From assembly GCF_022539665.2 (NCBI RefSeq), contig NC_081335.1:186001-250000 (forward strand): 64,000 nt of DNA. The letters are read 5' to 3'. A model generated the notes under the pieces. That model ran no database searches and was not told the DNA's origin. It saw only the letters and a list, made by a program, of their open reading frames with translations. Numbering within the stretch: position 1 is the first letter of the stretch; the number at the start of each line of letters is the position of its first letter. The stretch is from Daphnia carinata (taxonomy: Eukaryota > Arthropoda > Branchiopoda > Diplostraca > Daphniidae). Made by a program: the position numbers and the translations under genes. Positions 1 through 15,929 of this stretch are shown here, piece after piece.

Positions 1-782
1 CCTCCTCCAGCCATGATCTGTGCGAAATCTATATTTTTAAAAATTCAAATACAAAACGGTTACCAAAAAACATCAACGGAACCATCCATGATAGTAGATG
101 AAAGGAGTGCTTTACTTGTAAACAGTGGCCAAAATTTGGCAGAGCCCGCCATTTGGTCTGAAGTCCAAAAAGCATTTTGTGGGGATTCTAGTAAGTGGTG
201 GTTTGGTCACATTTTTTCCACAGGCATCTTCTTGGAATTGGACAACTTGAGTGATGCAAGTCGAAAGACTTTTTGCCGTCGGAGGTTCTGTTTGAACATA
301 CTGAAAAACAAGAGATAAAAGTCCGATAAAATAATGGCATTAACGAGACATGAAAATGCGTAAATATTGCCGGTCAATGTTTACCTTTTTGCAATTTTTT
401 AACAGCCATGCTTTCACCCCTTCAAAAAGTAAAAGTGTTTCTTGGGCTTCGTAAAATTTCAAATTTGGCCCTCCGTCTTTTTTGGGTGCGAAAGCCATCT
501 TTGATGCTTTTCGATGCGTCTTCTTTCACATTCAAGGGGGACCGTAGTTGCAAACGCCGCCACCACTCGCAAACACAGCGCTAACTGTCGACAGCAGGCG
601 AAAAACGAATGAATGTAATTGTCTGCTACTCTGTGCGATTCCAATGTTTTGAAATCAATCTCTCACCTGTATTAATGGAACGATAACATGGCAGCGATAA
701 TGTTATAGATAAAACGATTGATATACAGCTCTCATTCTCAGTTTGACACATTTTGGGGGAAGAACTTAACAGCAGGGCTGCT
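1..782. other. Window edge, no confident gene
   Basis: I see no convincing coding exon here. Several open frames exist on both strands but none matches a known family or has supporting splice structure. On the minus strand an ATG at 14-12 runs off the left edge with a Gly-rich start, so a divergent minus-strand gene may begin here. Only four codons are visible, which is too little to call. Confidence 0.3.
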
Positions 783-2370
783 ATGTTTTTGAGAAATATT
801 TCGGCACATCGTTCTGCAATAAGGAACCTATCGTTGATCAAGAATCTGCAACACAATGAAAGAACTGTAGGATGCAATATTTTATGTGTGCGCGTTGTTT
901 AGCCTATTCATTTAAATTACTACTTTACAGTATAGAAATTCTTTTGGTAGCTGGAGCCAAGCAAATGCATCTTCATTTTCCCCGAAGAGAGCTTTGGTAC
1001 TGACAAAGCTATCCCGCTATGAATTTGAGAAGCTCAGACATAAAAATCTTGATGAAGCACAATTGGAGAATACCTTAAGAAAGCGAGGGTCTGATTACAG
1101 TAAGTTTTTTCATAAACCTTTATAGCAGTCATTCTAAGTCTTTAAAATTGTTTTTAGATATGCTACTCTACCATCATACTCTCCATAAAAATTGTGAAGC
1201 CATGGTGAAAAACACCTTGGAGGAAAAAAATATAGAAACCAAAGTTGTGACAAGATTTGACTATAATGAAGCAAACATCAACTGGGCTGATGTCATCTTT
1301 ACTGCTGGAGGAGATGGAACTTTTTTGCTTGGTGCAAGCAAAATTCACGATCCTGAAAAAACGCTGATCGGTTTCAACAGCGATCCTACTAGATCAGAGG
1401 GCTATCTCTGCCTTCCAAAAAAGTATTCAAACAACATTGAGAATGCAATTGATAAATTACTGAAGGTTAGTCAACGCATTAACGTTTCAGAACAAAACAT
1501 TTTCAGTATTGTTGTATCCTAGGGAAAATTTCGCTGGCTTTTTCGAAAGCGTATTCGTGTGACGCTTATAGGAGACAAAATTTATGACATGCCTGTTGAG
1601 CTGCATGATCAGCAACTTAGTCAGTTAGAAAACCGGTTTCTGGAGATCACTGAGGAACGCGACGAGGCCCCTAAATTAGAAGAAAACAAAAAAAGCAAAC
1701 GACGAATCTTACCTGTAAAGGCGCTTAATGAAGTAGGTGACGACGTGCTAGAAATGATTTTTTTTTTTATCTAAATTTCTGTTTACTCGTAGGTATTTAT
1801 TGGGGAAGCCCTCTCTGCGCGGGTATCTTACTACGAGCTTGCAGTAGATGGAAGCGAGCGCACGAAAGTTAAAAGCTCGGGACTTTGCGTTTCTACTGGA
1901 ACGGGATCAACTTCCTGGACTTTTAATATTAATAAGCTTACCCATCAAAGTGTGAGTGATCTTATGAAACTTATTGAAGAAGAAACAGGTCTACCAATTG
2001 ACTATAAGAATCAGCGGCTCATTGATCGCATTACTGCAAAGTTTAACGATAACCTCATTTTCGGACCTGGTATGATTTCACACAAACATTTCTAGAAACT
2101 AAGCTATAATGCAAGACTTCAACTTATTTTTCAGAGATATCATTGATGGGATACACTATCAGGGATTCGTTATCAGATGGAACACTACCAGTTCCTGGAG
2201 AGCGGAAACCACGGGGATTCGCCAAGCAACTCGAAATCCGCTCCCGTTGCTTTGACGCCTCTCTGGTCATCGATGGTGGACTGTCTTACTCTTTTAATGA
2301 TGGAACAATCGCTATTCTTGATATCGTAGATGATGATGCTTTGCGAACAGTCGTCCTAAATGAACCTTAA
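783..2370 (+). CDS. NADK2: NAD kinase 2, mitochondrial
   Basis: Phosphorylates NAD+ to NADP+ in the mitochondrial matrix. Six exons join in phase: 783-866, 931-1099, 1158-1465, 1523-1732, 1793-2069, 2135-2370, giving about 427 residues, near the usual length of animal NADK2. The diagnostic nucleotide-binding motif GGDGTFLL lies in exon 3, followed by the family-specific GFNSDP and later the STGTGSTSW segment that corresponds to the second conserved kinase motif. Exon 1 encodes a basic, Ser/Leu-rich N-terminus without acidic residues at its start, as expected for a mitochondrial targeting peptide, which supports the ATG at 783. The donor after exon 1 (GTAGGA) is weak, so the first exon is the least certain part. 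Its 3' end faces SEC61G tail to tail with about 215 bp between. Confidence 0.93.
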
Positions 2371-2585
2371 AGGATCTAACTAAAGTGACTTGTGTTCTAG
2401 CAATTCCCTTTGTTCTACACATGTAAAGAAACCTTATTTATGTGTCAATGCAATCCAATAGATTTGTTCATATACTTCAATTGCTTTGTTATGGGATAAA
2501 CAAGATTTATTTTCATGTGTTTCTTTAAACATTACACACAAAGTACCAAACTCCTGGAATTTCTCTGGTTTGATGGACAAAATCA

Positions 2586-2933
<348 letters not shown>

Positions 2934-3306
2934 TCAGGCAAGAACAAGCAGCTAAACCGTGAATGACAAGAAGGACGTGTTAAGTCGTGCTTTAAAACTT
3001 GGACGGAGCTCTGTTACTTCCTTCCAACTCACCGAAGAAAGCTTGTCAAAGTGTGCTACGCAGCCGCGGAATGTAAACGTCATCACTGAAAGTCTACCAC
3101 AGTTTCCGCGTCAAAATTAAAATTTAAAACAAAGACAGTTTCCTATTTTTTAAAAACTGTGTCAAGAAAATATTCAAATTCTAACAATTTTGAAACGATA
3201 ATGTTCATTTATTGATTTTAACGAAAATAAAGTGTATTTTTTTTACTTGGAAGCGAGAAGTTGCGCGGAACATTGAAAAGAGAGCCATCTATGAATGAAA
3301 CTTCAA

Positions 3307-3811
3307 CTAGGCAACGACATATTTTAAGTATTTCTCTTTTGTTTCGTCTTTTAAGCAATTATGCATATAATTATGCAAATACGTGCAAGTCAATTTCATT
3401 TTCATTTCATTCTTAACAGCATGGTCAAAAGCAGCCTTTAAACAGAAAAAATTTATCTAATTCAGAGGATAAACATAGATTACATAATTAACCTACCTTG
3501 GCTAAAATCCCAGCTATGCCTCTACCAGTATAGCCCATTGGAACTTCAGTATGATATAAGTCTATCATATCTTTCTTCTTTTCATAAACCAAGATAGCTT
3601 CATCTATGAAATACATATGGTAAATGTAATGGCAGATAGAAGAACTGTTTTCAATGGTCTTACTGTCATCATCAAGCTGGATACAGAATTTAGACTTGGT
3701 GGTATCATGATGCACCTTAAGATCGTCGATAACGAATTCGCGCCTTGATGACGAATTCATGCTCAGCACTCGCTTATTGGCTATTAACCGTGGGAAAATT
3801 GATTTGAACAT
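3307..3811 (-). CDS. NATD1: NATD1-like GNAT-fold N-acetyltransferase domain protein
   Basis: Two exons, 3811-3497 and 3435-3307, join in phase 0 to about 147 residues. The core contains the family signature HTEVP followed by the acetyl-CoA binding loop GYTGRGIAGILAK, typical of the single-domain YidJ/NATD1 GNAT group. Vertebrate NATD1 is about 113 residues, so the extra N-terminal stretch is unusual. A second in-frame Met at residue 18 (MNSSSRREF) would give a more typical protein. The basic N-terminal extension could act as a mitochondrial signal, which is an inference. Substrate is unknown for this family. The start lies 345 bp from the divergent TBRG4 gene, so the two probably share a promoter region. 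Confidence 0.85.
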
Positions 3812-4156
3812 TATTCGTCCTTAGTTATCTGGTCGAAAGGAAAAGGAATTTGCTTTACGAACTACTGTGTAACAAAAACCACTTGCATCTGCTAAATTTC
3901 AACTATATAATCTTAAAATATCCTACTCTATAACTGATGTCTAGACTCAGATGACTATCTTACCAATTAAGAGAAAAACGTCGAAGCGTCGGAATGGCAA
4001 AAGAACAACAGCAGTGTTGTGGCCAGGGCCCAAATTCGTCTGCTACTTTTTTTCCTTATAGGCGACTGCCTATATCCATTCACGAACATAAAACGCGTGA
4101 TGAACTAGAATTCTGTTTGACAACTTAGCTTTGTTTCCAATTTCATCAAAATCAAA
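3812..4156. promoter_or_regulatory. Shared divergent promoter region NATD1 / TBRG4
   Basis: 345 bp separate the start codons of NATD1 (minus) and TBRG4 (plus). No TATA box is evident, which fits housekeeping-type divergent promoters. Called from gene orientation only; no transcription start was mapped. Confidence 0.4.
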
Positions 4157-6407
4157 ATGTTTCGCACTGGATTACTTGTAAAGTTCGGGATCGTTCGCAT
4201 AAGTAGTTCCTGCCCCGTGGTGCAAACGTCTGTAAAATGGTGTTCCACCTCGGCGAATCTTTCTTTAAAGCAGACCGATTCAAAAGCCGATGAGCCTTTA
4301 TCCAGGGAACCGGCTTGGGTGAAAACCCCACTTGATAAACAAATTTTTTCTGCCTCAGATGCTAGATCACTTCTAATGTCTGTGGAACACCAAAGTTTTG
4401 ATGGAAGATGTGCTATAAATGTAGTGAACATCCTTAGTCGATGGGTATCAGAGGGCAAATTTACTGTGTCAGATTTTCAAAAATTGGATAACAAAGCTAA
4501 ACTGGAAGAGAATCTTCTTAAAGGAGAATTCAGTGTAGGAGTTTTTGGTACTTTACAGGTATTCAAATTTATCACAATTCTATTATCAAAATTGTATTTC
4601 AATTCTTTGTTACTGTGTTTTTTAGGCTCTAAAAGGCCTGCTTGTATTAGGGTTCAAACCCAATTCAAAAGTTGTTGAATCCCTTGAGAATGAAATCCTA
4701 TGGCTGTTGAGAAAAATTACAGTTGGTCAACATTTACTGGTTATGGATTATTACAGCCAAATGCAAGAATCAGCTCGGCGTCAGCAAGTCATTAAAGAAG
4801 TTGTGTCAAATGTTCAGCGTCGATGGGTGGAGATAGTGGAAGCAAGAGATTTTGTCTCATTATTCAAGCATGCAGCCCACTTCAGTCCAAAGTTTATAGA
4901 AAAAATGGAAGATGTCCTTGTTGAGCTGGTACAGGGCTTCAGTCAGGAAGACCAAACAAAGGTACAAATAACAAATGTTTTTTAGATAAGGGATTACAAA
5001 TATTCATTCTCCGTAATTTCACAGATACTGGTCATATTAGGTGCCACTCAAAGGAGGTCAACCCCTTTATTGCGTGCACTTTCATACCATCTTAACAAAC
5101 GTTCTGAGAAACTGTCTGTTCGCCTAGCCGCTGATATCCTCTTTGCTCTACATCGGCTCTCTTTCCATGATCATTTGTTGATGGAGCGCATTTGCAACGA
5201 TCTCGTTACGCAGCTAACTCCTGAAGTGAAGTCATCTACGATAGGATCTCTACTCACTAGCCTCGGCCAACTTAAATATCGACATGAAGGCTAGACTTTA
5301 CTTTTAACCTGAGACTAGGTCTGAGGCTGTGACTTCATCTTAAACCTTTTCTAATCAGGTTGTTTGGATGCAATCTGTGATTGGGTCAACCACAACTGGA
5401 CCAAAGTTCGTTATCAAGATGTCCTTTCCTTAACGCTCTGCCTTGCAGCATTGGACTTTTTACCTTCGTGCTGGGAACCTCTGTGGGAAAAGATGTCCTT
5501 TCTACTCAGACAGAAAAAGGTGTCATCTGACTTGAGCAAGTTTATCCAACTGGACCTGGCTTGGTCCTTGGCAGTGCTTAATCATTTAGACCTAGAAACT
5601 GGTCAATCTGTTTTGAATGATGAATTTATTAGTGAATTATTAGGTAAGTTATCCCATAAATTTTTCATTAATTTCCGTTTTCTGAAACAAAACTTTTTAC
5701 ACCAGGGTCAACTCCAGGAAACAACAGAGGTGTCCAAATGAAATTAAACCAGTTGTGGGCGGTAGCCACTTTGAAGAAATGGGACCTAAGTAGTAAGTTT
5801 AGTCGTGATCGTATCATAACGATAGATACCTGGACTGTAATCAACTTTCTTTTTCTTTTAATTTAAAGGGTTAAAGACAGCTCTTCCTTTCACGTTTAAT
5901 AATCCGGCTACGGGGAACCAGAAACCTACATTAAATCAAGCTGTCGTTAGCGCGTTATCCAATTTCATACCTTCCGGAAAGTACCTTCGTGAAAGAGGGC
6001 AAACTAGTTTGGGAATTGAAATTGACGCCGAGTGCATCATGAACGACAAAGGGATTCCTTTTCCTCTTGCAGATTACGATGACGGAAAAGCATTACCTGC
6101 CAATAGTGCAAGGTACGAAAATAATCTGTTAATGTGAAATTTTTAAAAATTTATTTAAATACTTTATTGCTTACCTGCTTGGTTGTTTTTCAGGGTTGCA
6201 GTGATAGTGCTTAATTACAAAGATTTGTGCAAAGGCAAGCCCTTCAGCACGGGAGCTCAGGGTTTACGTGAGAGACTTCTTACCCAGTCAGGATACCGCG
6301 TGGTCACCGTCAAGCATACTGAATTCGACCCAAGAGACAAGCTACTGAAAAAGGTTCAGAACCTAGAACAATTGGTGAAAAACGCTGTGTCAACTACAAG
6401 GATGTAA
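4157..6407 (+). CDS. TBRG4: FAST kinase domain-containing protein 4 (TBRG4-like)
   Basis: Mitochondrial RNA-binding protein of the FASTK family; FASTKD4 stabilises and processes specific mitochondrial mRNAs. Seven exons join in phase: 4157-4558, 4626-4961, 5025-5289, 5359-5643, 5706-5792, 5869-6112, 6194-6407, giving about 610 residues against about 631 in human. The basic N-terminus resembles a matrix targeting signal. The middle carries the FAST_1/FAST_2 helical repeats, with family-typical stretches such as RRWVEI and PLLRALSYHL. The last exon encodes a RAP domain (VAVIVLNYKDLC to VVTVKHTEFDP). Assignment to FASTKD4 rather than another paralogue rests on remembered resemblance of the helical middle region. 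Intron 3 (5290-5358) starts with GC instead of GT; reading through gives an immediate TAG, so splicing is required. Confidence 0.87.
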
Positions 6408-6444
6408 ACAAATTGAACAGTTGTAGTTATTTACAGTTGAATGA

Positions 6445-6450
6445 AATAAA
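6445..6450 (+). terminator. Polyadenylation signal AATAAA for TBRG4
   Basis: Canonical AATAAA about 38 bp past the stop codon of the TBRG4-like gene, the expected place for the poly(A) signal. The gap to the converging polyubiquitin gene (6408-6757) holds nothing else recognisable apart from an A-rich run near 6690. Confidence 0.6.
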
Positions 6451-6757
6451 AATGTTTACTTGTAAAAAGCTACCTAGATCAATTTGTTTTTAGTATCCAA
6501 ACACGGGCTCATTTTAAAGTCAACGATAGAAAACAGTTGCTCTTCCATATCCAAGAAATTTGAGTTTTTCACAATATTAAGCTTTCACATCTTGAACATT
6601 GAAAGAAACTTCAAAATTTATGCTGTAATTTCGATTTGTATTCCAATTAAATCAACATAAAACCAAAACACGCCAATGCGATGGCAAAAAAAAAAAAACA
6701 CATCCAGTTTAACGCATAGAACTAGTGACAACTTTGAAACTTCAATCACTTTGGTAT

Positions 6758-10122
<3,365 letters not shown>

Positions 10123-10524
10123 TTACGTCATACAACACAAGCCACTTCGATTCCAGAAAGAAATTGTAAATTACAGAAACTTGGTTTCTTTTACCGACCT
10201 CTTAAGTAGAAGAATTCAACAAGAGAATAATAGTTTTTCTACCAATAAACTTAAGCTAAAACATCTCCAGTATGACTGTTACTAGGGCGACAGAACAATG
10301 TCAAGATGGCGGACAACGAACAAAGGAACTCACTTCTGCGTGCTACTTTCTCGTTTCACTCTAAATTCACAGGAAACCTACGCTTTTACAGCACACAACT
10401 GAATAAAATACACAAAACTACATAAAAACTAACTGTTTCTTACCAAATCAAGTATATCAGATGATGCAATTGAATAAAAATATTTAGTCGACGGAGGACC
10501 ACGATAGGGCTAATGTTCTCTTAC

Positions 10525-10760
10525 TGGTTGCAGGACGCGAATTGATTCAATGGTTGGCGACTGGCCTTTATATAGACAGACGCCTTGGGAGGGGAGGGGG
10601 ACGTTCTACGTATATCCCCTTTGGGCTATACCAAGTATACTCTTTCCAGAATGTTTTTTCAAAGATAGCAACGCAAAACAATGGACGTCATACGAGTATA
10701 CGTGTCCTGACTTGACATAACGTCGAGAAAAGTACCAACATGACGCAGAAATTTCTCTTG
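10525..10760 (-). promoter_or_regulatory. Polyubiquitin promoter with TATA box and heat-shock-element-like sites
   Basis: On the minus strand a TATA box (CTATATAAAG) lies at about 10575-10566. The likely 5'UTR exon ends at 10525, where CCA/GTAAGA forms the donor of the 5'UTR intron. Upstream, TTCCAGAATGTTT at 10644-10656 and GAAATTTC at 10748-10755 fit the inverted nGAAn pattern bound by heat shock factor, although the third repeat of the first site is imperfect. Polyubiquitin genes are commonly heat inducible; inducibility here is inferred. Confidence 0.55.
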
Positions 10761-11364
10761 ATTATGAAATACATCTTGGTATCTAGATATTTCGAAGCCT
10801 TTTGAGAGAAAATGATGTTCAATGACATAAAGAGGCATTAGAAAATTGTTTCATGACCTTCTCGAGTAATGGAGGCAAGTCTGCAAAACCGTTTTGTATT
10901 ATGCTTCTCAAATAGTTGCAGGTCCTCCAACTTGTCTTTTCTTCTTTAGATCTTCTATGTGGTTGTTTAATTGGTAAATATTGTCGGGTAATCTTAAGAG
11001 AAACGAGGAAAAATTTCAAAAGTGTGTTAAACTTAGGCAGAAGTGGGCGAAACTTTTCACTACGTCAGTAGAAACTAGAAAGTGACGAAGAAAACAAAGG
11101 AACATTGAAAATTTTCTTCGAAATTTCATTACCAGACCACGTAAAATGAAATCGTTATGTCTTCACGCCCCTATGACGCCAAAATTAAATAAAATTCATT
11201 TTAACCTTCAGCAGGCATTGGCTATGTATTATACAAGACTTGAAATCAGAATTAATTCTCAACCTTGGATGAAAAATTTCGCAAAAATACGTGGCGGAAG
11301 TGAAAAACATTGCCATAGGCTTAACTTTTGAAGGGCATTGGCTAGGTTTCTTTACAGAATCGAA
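10761..11364. other. Intergenic, nothing recognised
   Basis: About 600 bp between the polyubiquitin promoter and the 3' end of DHX34. Short open frames occur on both strands (10819-11019 minus, 11146-11331 plus), but they show no family resemblance, no signal peptide and no splice support. Confidence 0.5.
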
Positions 11365-14300
11365 CTAATCTTCTTCAACTTTACATTTTTCTTGCTGGTG
11401 CTTCTTTTGGTGACGTAGTAAATCGATCCCGGTTAGTTCCAAAGTACTGCGACAATCGGGACAGAAATAACCCGTCTGTGAGGTTTCCGGCAGTTCGCCC
11501 TGACCTAAATAAATCCAAAATGGGGTTTTACTTTTATTCGACATATTCGAAACATCGATGAAAGGATTTTTACCTTCTTCCATCAGCTCTTTTGTTTTCT
11601 GACATTGAACCTGATGCCTTAGCCGGCCTAGACCAGTCAGGTAGAAATTGAGCTCGCAGATAGGACAAGCCCAAGGAGTACTGAGATAATCCTGAGTGAA
11701 ATCTGGTTCTTCCAAACTGGAAAGAAACACAATCAGAATTTTCAATACATATCCAACAGATTGTTTTTGCGTTTCTAAAGGAAAGTTTATACTCACCATC
11801 CGTAGACAAGAAAGTCGGCCATTTGTGTTCCACCTTTTCGGGGATGGGTAACTGCTACAAATTCAGGCCAGAATGGGTTTATTTCACTTGAAGTTTTTTC
11901 ATCTGGAATACCAGCATCTTCCAAAGCACAGCCTCGGTAAATAATCTTCAAATCAGCTGCCAGCAGCCGTTTAATTGTATATAAAGTTTGGGTCTGCGTG
12001 AAGGCAATCAGGTCATAGTGTAAGTCCTGTTGCATTCGTTTCATTTTCTGTTCCAATTTCTGAACATCTTTCTCCCGAAGTGGCCGATTAGGGTCCAGCC
12101 GCAACATAAGGAGGTCGTTCCAGCGGTAACGTAACTGGCACGCTCGCAGAAGGAGACTCTGAGCAGCCGCGGCATCGACAAACTGAAGTTCTAACCAAGA
12201 GTCACAAACAATGCGGGCAAAGTCACCATTAGTGTCGATCGATTGAGAGAAAAGTAGCAGAGTCTGGGCAGCTGGCATTCGAAAGGCATTCATAAGATAC
12301 AATTTGTTGGTTTCCAAGAGCGTCACATACATCAGCACTTGGTGCTTGCTGGAAACAGGCAATTTCGTGGCAAACCCTGGTACTTGAATAGTGTCGTGTT
12401 CCAGCAGCTGAAGAGCTTCGGGGTGGTTAGCAAAGACACCCATAGGATGCAGAGCTGTAAATGGTTTTGCTCGAGTGTGAAATAATTGATCCGATGTTGA
12501 TTTGTAGTTATTAAACTCATCAGCTATCGCCACTTGGGGACTAAGACCACTGGCTAGAATTAATTTTAATAGCATAAGGTCTTGATGGGATGTCGCAGCC
12601 GATGTGACACCACGCAAAAGTGACCTAACTGTTGACTGGTCATGCTGCAATCGAAATTCAACATCTTTGATATCAATATTAGCGCCTGTAGGCATCTCCA
12701 TTTGTTCGCCATTTTCTTCATCATCGTCATCATCCATGTCTTCAATATCTTCACCAAGCTTTAAAACTTTACGTTTTCGCTGGCCAGAACGAATAAAGTC
12801 GCGTTTGAGCGACCTCAAGTGTTGCAATTGGCCATGTCTGACAGCTCGTTGCGAGGAGCTTGTGTTCTGTTTCGAGTCTTGGCCAGGAAGTAATCCCGCG
12901 TCTGAAAGGATGTGTCGAAATTGTTGTCGTAGTTTTGTCATTTCATAAAATCTCTGCTCTTCCAATCCACGTTTCTTGCACCATTTTCGTGAAGTGTGGC
13001 CTTGATTACTTGCCTTGATTTCAAGCCACGCTTTGTACGCGTTTAGAAGAGTCAGCGGATCTCCGTGATCGGAATCCAAATCTTTGCGAGCCGATTCACA
13101 GTCTGAATCGCGATAAGCTCGGTTCGTAAAGGGTGTTTGTACACTCAAGGCAGCAGCAAGAGCCAGGACGGCCTCCACTTGCCCGAAAATGGACCCCATT
13201 AACAACATTTTACCAAGGGTAATGTCAACTGGTAATCCCGCAAGGCATTTCCCGATAATTGTCAGTTGTTCGTCGATTGTCAGGGCTCCTTTTTCCTTTT
13301 TTTCCCCCCGAAATAGAAGAAAAACGTTTTGGCAATACATTCAAGGAAGTAAACGGTATAAATACGGTACTTTAAGTGTTGTTATCGAATTTTCCACGGC
13401 GTCACCCGATGGCGGTTCAATAAAAGGGAAAAGACGAGCATCTGGCAGACCCATTGAAATCATTTGAAGGATCATTGAATCTAAAGGGACCCGCTGGATC
13501 TCTGGTGTAGAGTATGCGGTAAAATCTCCATATTCCTTTTCAGAGTAAAGGCGGAAACAAACACCTGGTCCCGTTCGACCGGCTCGACCTTTACGCTGCT
13601 CTGCGCTCGCTCGGCTGATCCAAAATTCCTAAACGGTCAATAACCGAAAATATTATCAAATGTCTCAAACCTTGGCATTTGGGAAAAAAAAAGCACCTGC
13701 AACCGCTGAAGCTTTGAGATTGGATCGTGACTCATTTCTTTTACCTTGCCCGAGTCCACCACAAACCGGACACCATCTAAAAATCAAAGCGAGATTACGG
13801 TATATGCATTTATTTGAAGCTTGTTATACATACCTAGAGTGATGGACGTTTCCGCGATATTTGTGGCAATTATGCATTTGCGGACGCCTTCTGGTGGGTA
13901 GTCAAATACTTTATCTTGTTCTGCGACCGACAGAGTACTATGAAGCGGTAAAATGATCCACCGCTGGTTCTGTTGGGCGTATTCCCTTACTACTTCCTCC
14001 ACGGTAGTAATCTCATTCATTCCGCTGAGGAATATGAGCAGATCTCCACGTTCTTCGATTTTATATTTACCGTCAATCAACTGTAAAATTCGCAAATAGG
14101 GAGAAGGATTCATTTTTCCCGTTTTCGTAACTCTCTCCTCCGCAGCAATAGGCAAGTATTGGACTTGGATAGGAAACAGGCGACCAGGAACTTGAATGAC
14201 AGGAGCCTGGCCTTGGAAATACTGCTGGAATAGGCCGATGTTGATTGTGGCCGACATAAGTATCTACAGTGTTAAATGTTTAATTATTGTCTGTAACATT

Positions 14301-15402
14301 GCTGAAATATAAAAATGAATTACCAGTTTAAGATCTTTACGAGACTGTACTAAGCATTTCATGACACCGAGAAGAAAATCGCCAGCAAGATGCCTTTCGT
14401 GAACTTCATCCAGCACGATAATGTCATAGTCAGATAGCGTGGGATCAGTGGAGATTTGTCTGAGAACAAGACCTTCTGTGACAAAGACAATTCGCGTAGC
14501 TTGAGTCTTGCTTTTCTCAAAACGAATCTGATAGCCAACTTGAGTTCCGAATTCGTTTAGTGTTTCGTATGCAACTCTTTTCGATAGCGAAATGCAAGCA
14601 ATCCGTCTTGGTTGAGTGCAAACGATCCGTGAAAATCCAGCCTGAAGCAAATATTGAGGAACTTGTGTTGATTTACCACAGCCAGTGTCACCTTTGTCAA
14701 ATAACATGAAGTTTAACACTAAATAAATATATTATTCAATCATAGAACTTTACCTGCTATTATTATGACTTGTTTCTCAAACACAGCCTTAATGATTTCA
14801 TCTTTAAATTGTGCAATGGGCAATTTTTGTTGACTTTCTCTCAATTTTTTCAGTTTAACCATTTTTTCTCTTTGTAAAAATTCCAGATAGAGCAAAATTA
14901 TCTGATGGAACTCCATCAGTTGTTCCACGGTCAATCTTGGTCGGGCTGATTTCCTCTCTGAGTAATCAACAGAAGGTATGCGGCTGAGTAATTTATCTGG
15001 TGGGGGAAGGTTTAAACCAAAATTGATCATGAATGATCTATGGTAGATAGTAGGGATGCCTAGTTTGTTGCATGGTTGTGTCTTAGGGAGGATCCACGAT
15101 TGAATTCCTTGTTTTTTTCTCATTAGCTGGTATTTGTTGAAAAACTTCCAGAATTCCTCATACTGAGGTGTTGATTTTTTAATAACATCACGATCCGTAA
15201 AAAAAAGTGTGTCTAAATCTTTCTTGTAATCTTCAAAAGAAAATTCCTGGTCGACTTTCATAGCACGTTTTCGTTCTTGTGATCGTCTTTCCTCAAACTT
15301 ATTACTTTCATGCTTTTTGCTGTTATGCTTTCTTGGGCTTCTCGATCGGGATCTCTTTCTACGACTAGGGGAACGAGAAGATCGTCGTTTTTCTTTGGGC
15401 AT
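11365..15402 (-). CDS. DHX34: DEAH-box RNA helicase DHX34
   Basis: ATP-dependent DEAH/RHA helicase that promotes UPF1 activation in nonsense-mediated mRNA decay. Seven exons join in phase: 15402-14754, 14691-14324, 14263-13834, 13776-13697, 13628-13371, 13295-11797, 11716-11365, giving about 1211 residues (human about 1143). Order: an Arg/Ser-rich basic N-terminus; motif [10 protein letters not shown] across the exon 1-2 join; motif II DEVH; motif III SAT; motif V ATNIAETS; motif [12 protein letters not shown] in exon 5; HA2 and OB-fold regions in exon 6; and a C-terminal zinc-binding part with two Cys-X2-Cys pairs (CPIC, CPDC) each followed by a His. The donor after exon 5 (GTACCG) and acceptor of exon 6 (preceded by an A-run) are weak, but conserved protein sequence crosses them without a gap. 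Confidence 0.94.
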
Positions 15403-15929
15403 ATCACCGTCTGTTGGAGATTAATCACAGCTTCGAATTTTGAAAATTAGATGCACAGACCGACTAGTAAACAAAAACATTGCACACCTTGCATGGTACT
15501 GTACGCTAGAGGCGCAACTATGCACACTGTCCTACCATGCGGCACATTTGCTGTAACATCGTCAAAAATAAATTCTTACATTGCGCTTTGTTCATATATT
15601 AGTTATCCTACAAAAATCTTGGCAAACATGTATGCTTCTTTGCTGGTTTATACATTTACTAAATAACTACATTCTTGTAATGATTAACTAATCAACCAAA
15701 ATATTTTTTACGCCTGGCAACGCCTTTATTTCTACAACTCGAAGACGCTATAAACAAGGAATTGTTTCTGACGTGTTGCCTAGAATAAATGGAATAATTT
15801 CAACTTTAGCTTAAAGCATTTTACTATTATCTGGTCAGCCCCTAATCCGGTAAATGACACTGAAAATTTCAAATATATTTGCAATATTTTAGTTGGTTGT
15901 TTATTTACATACTTTTTGCCTATGTATAG
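15403..15929. promoter_or_regulatory. Divergent region between DHX34 and pygopus
   Basis: About 500 bp between the DHX34 start and the first recognised pygopus exon. It should contain both promoters and the first exon of pygopus, which I could not identify because it is short. A plus-strand open frame at 15451-15666 is not recognisable as protein coding. Confidence 0.4.

Noticed and set aside
4640-4670. tRNA-like B box (GGTTCAAACCC)
   Set aside because: It lies within a conserved TBRG4 exon and no matching A box or cloverleaf is present.
12604-12948. Ser-rich plus-strand frame opposite DHX34
   Set aside because: It lies within a large, conserved DHX34 exon and reflects its acidic codons read in reverse.
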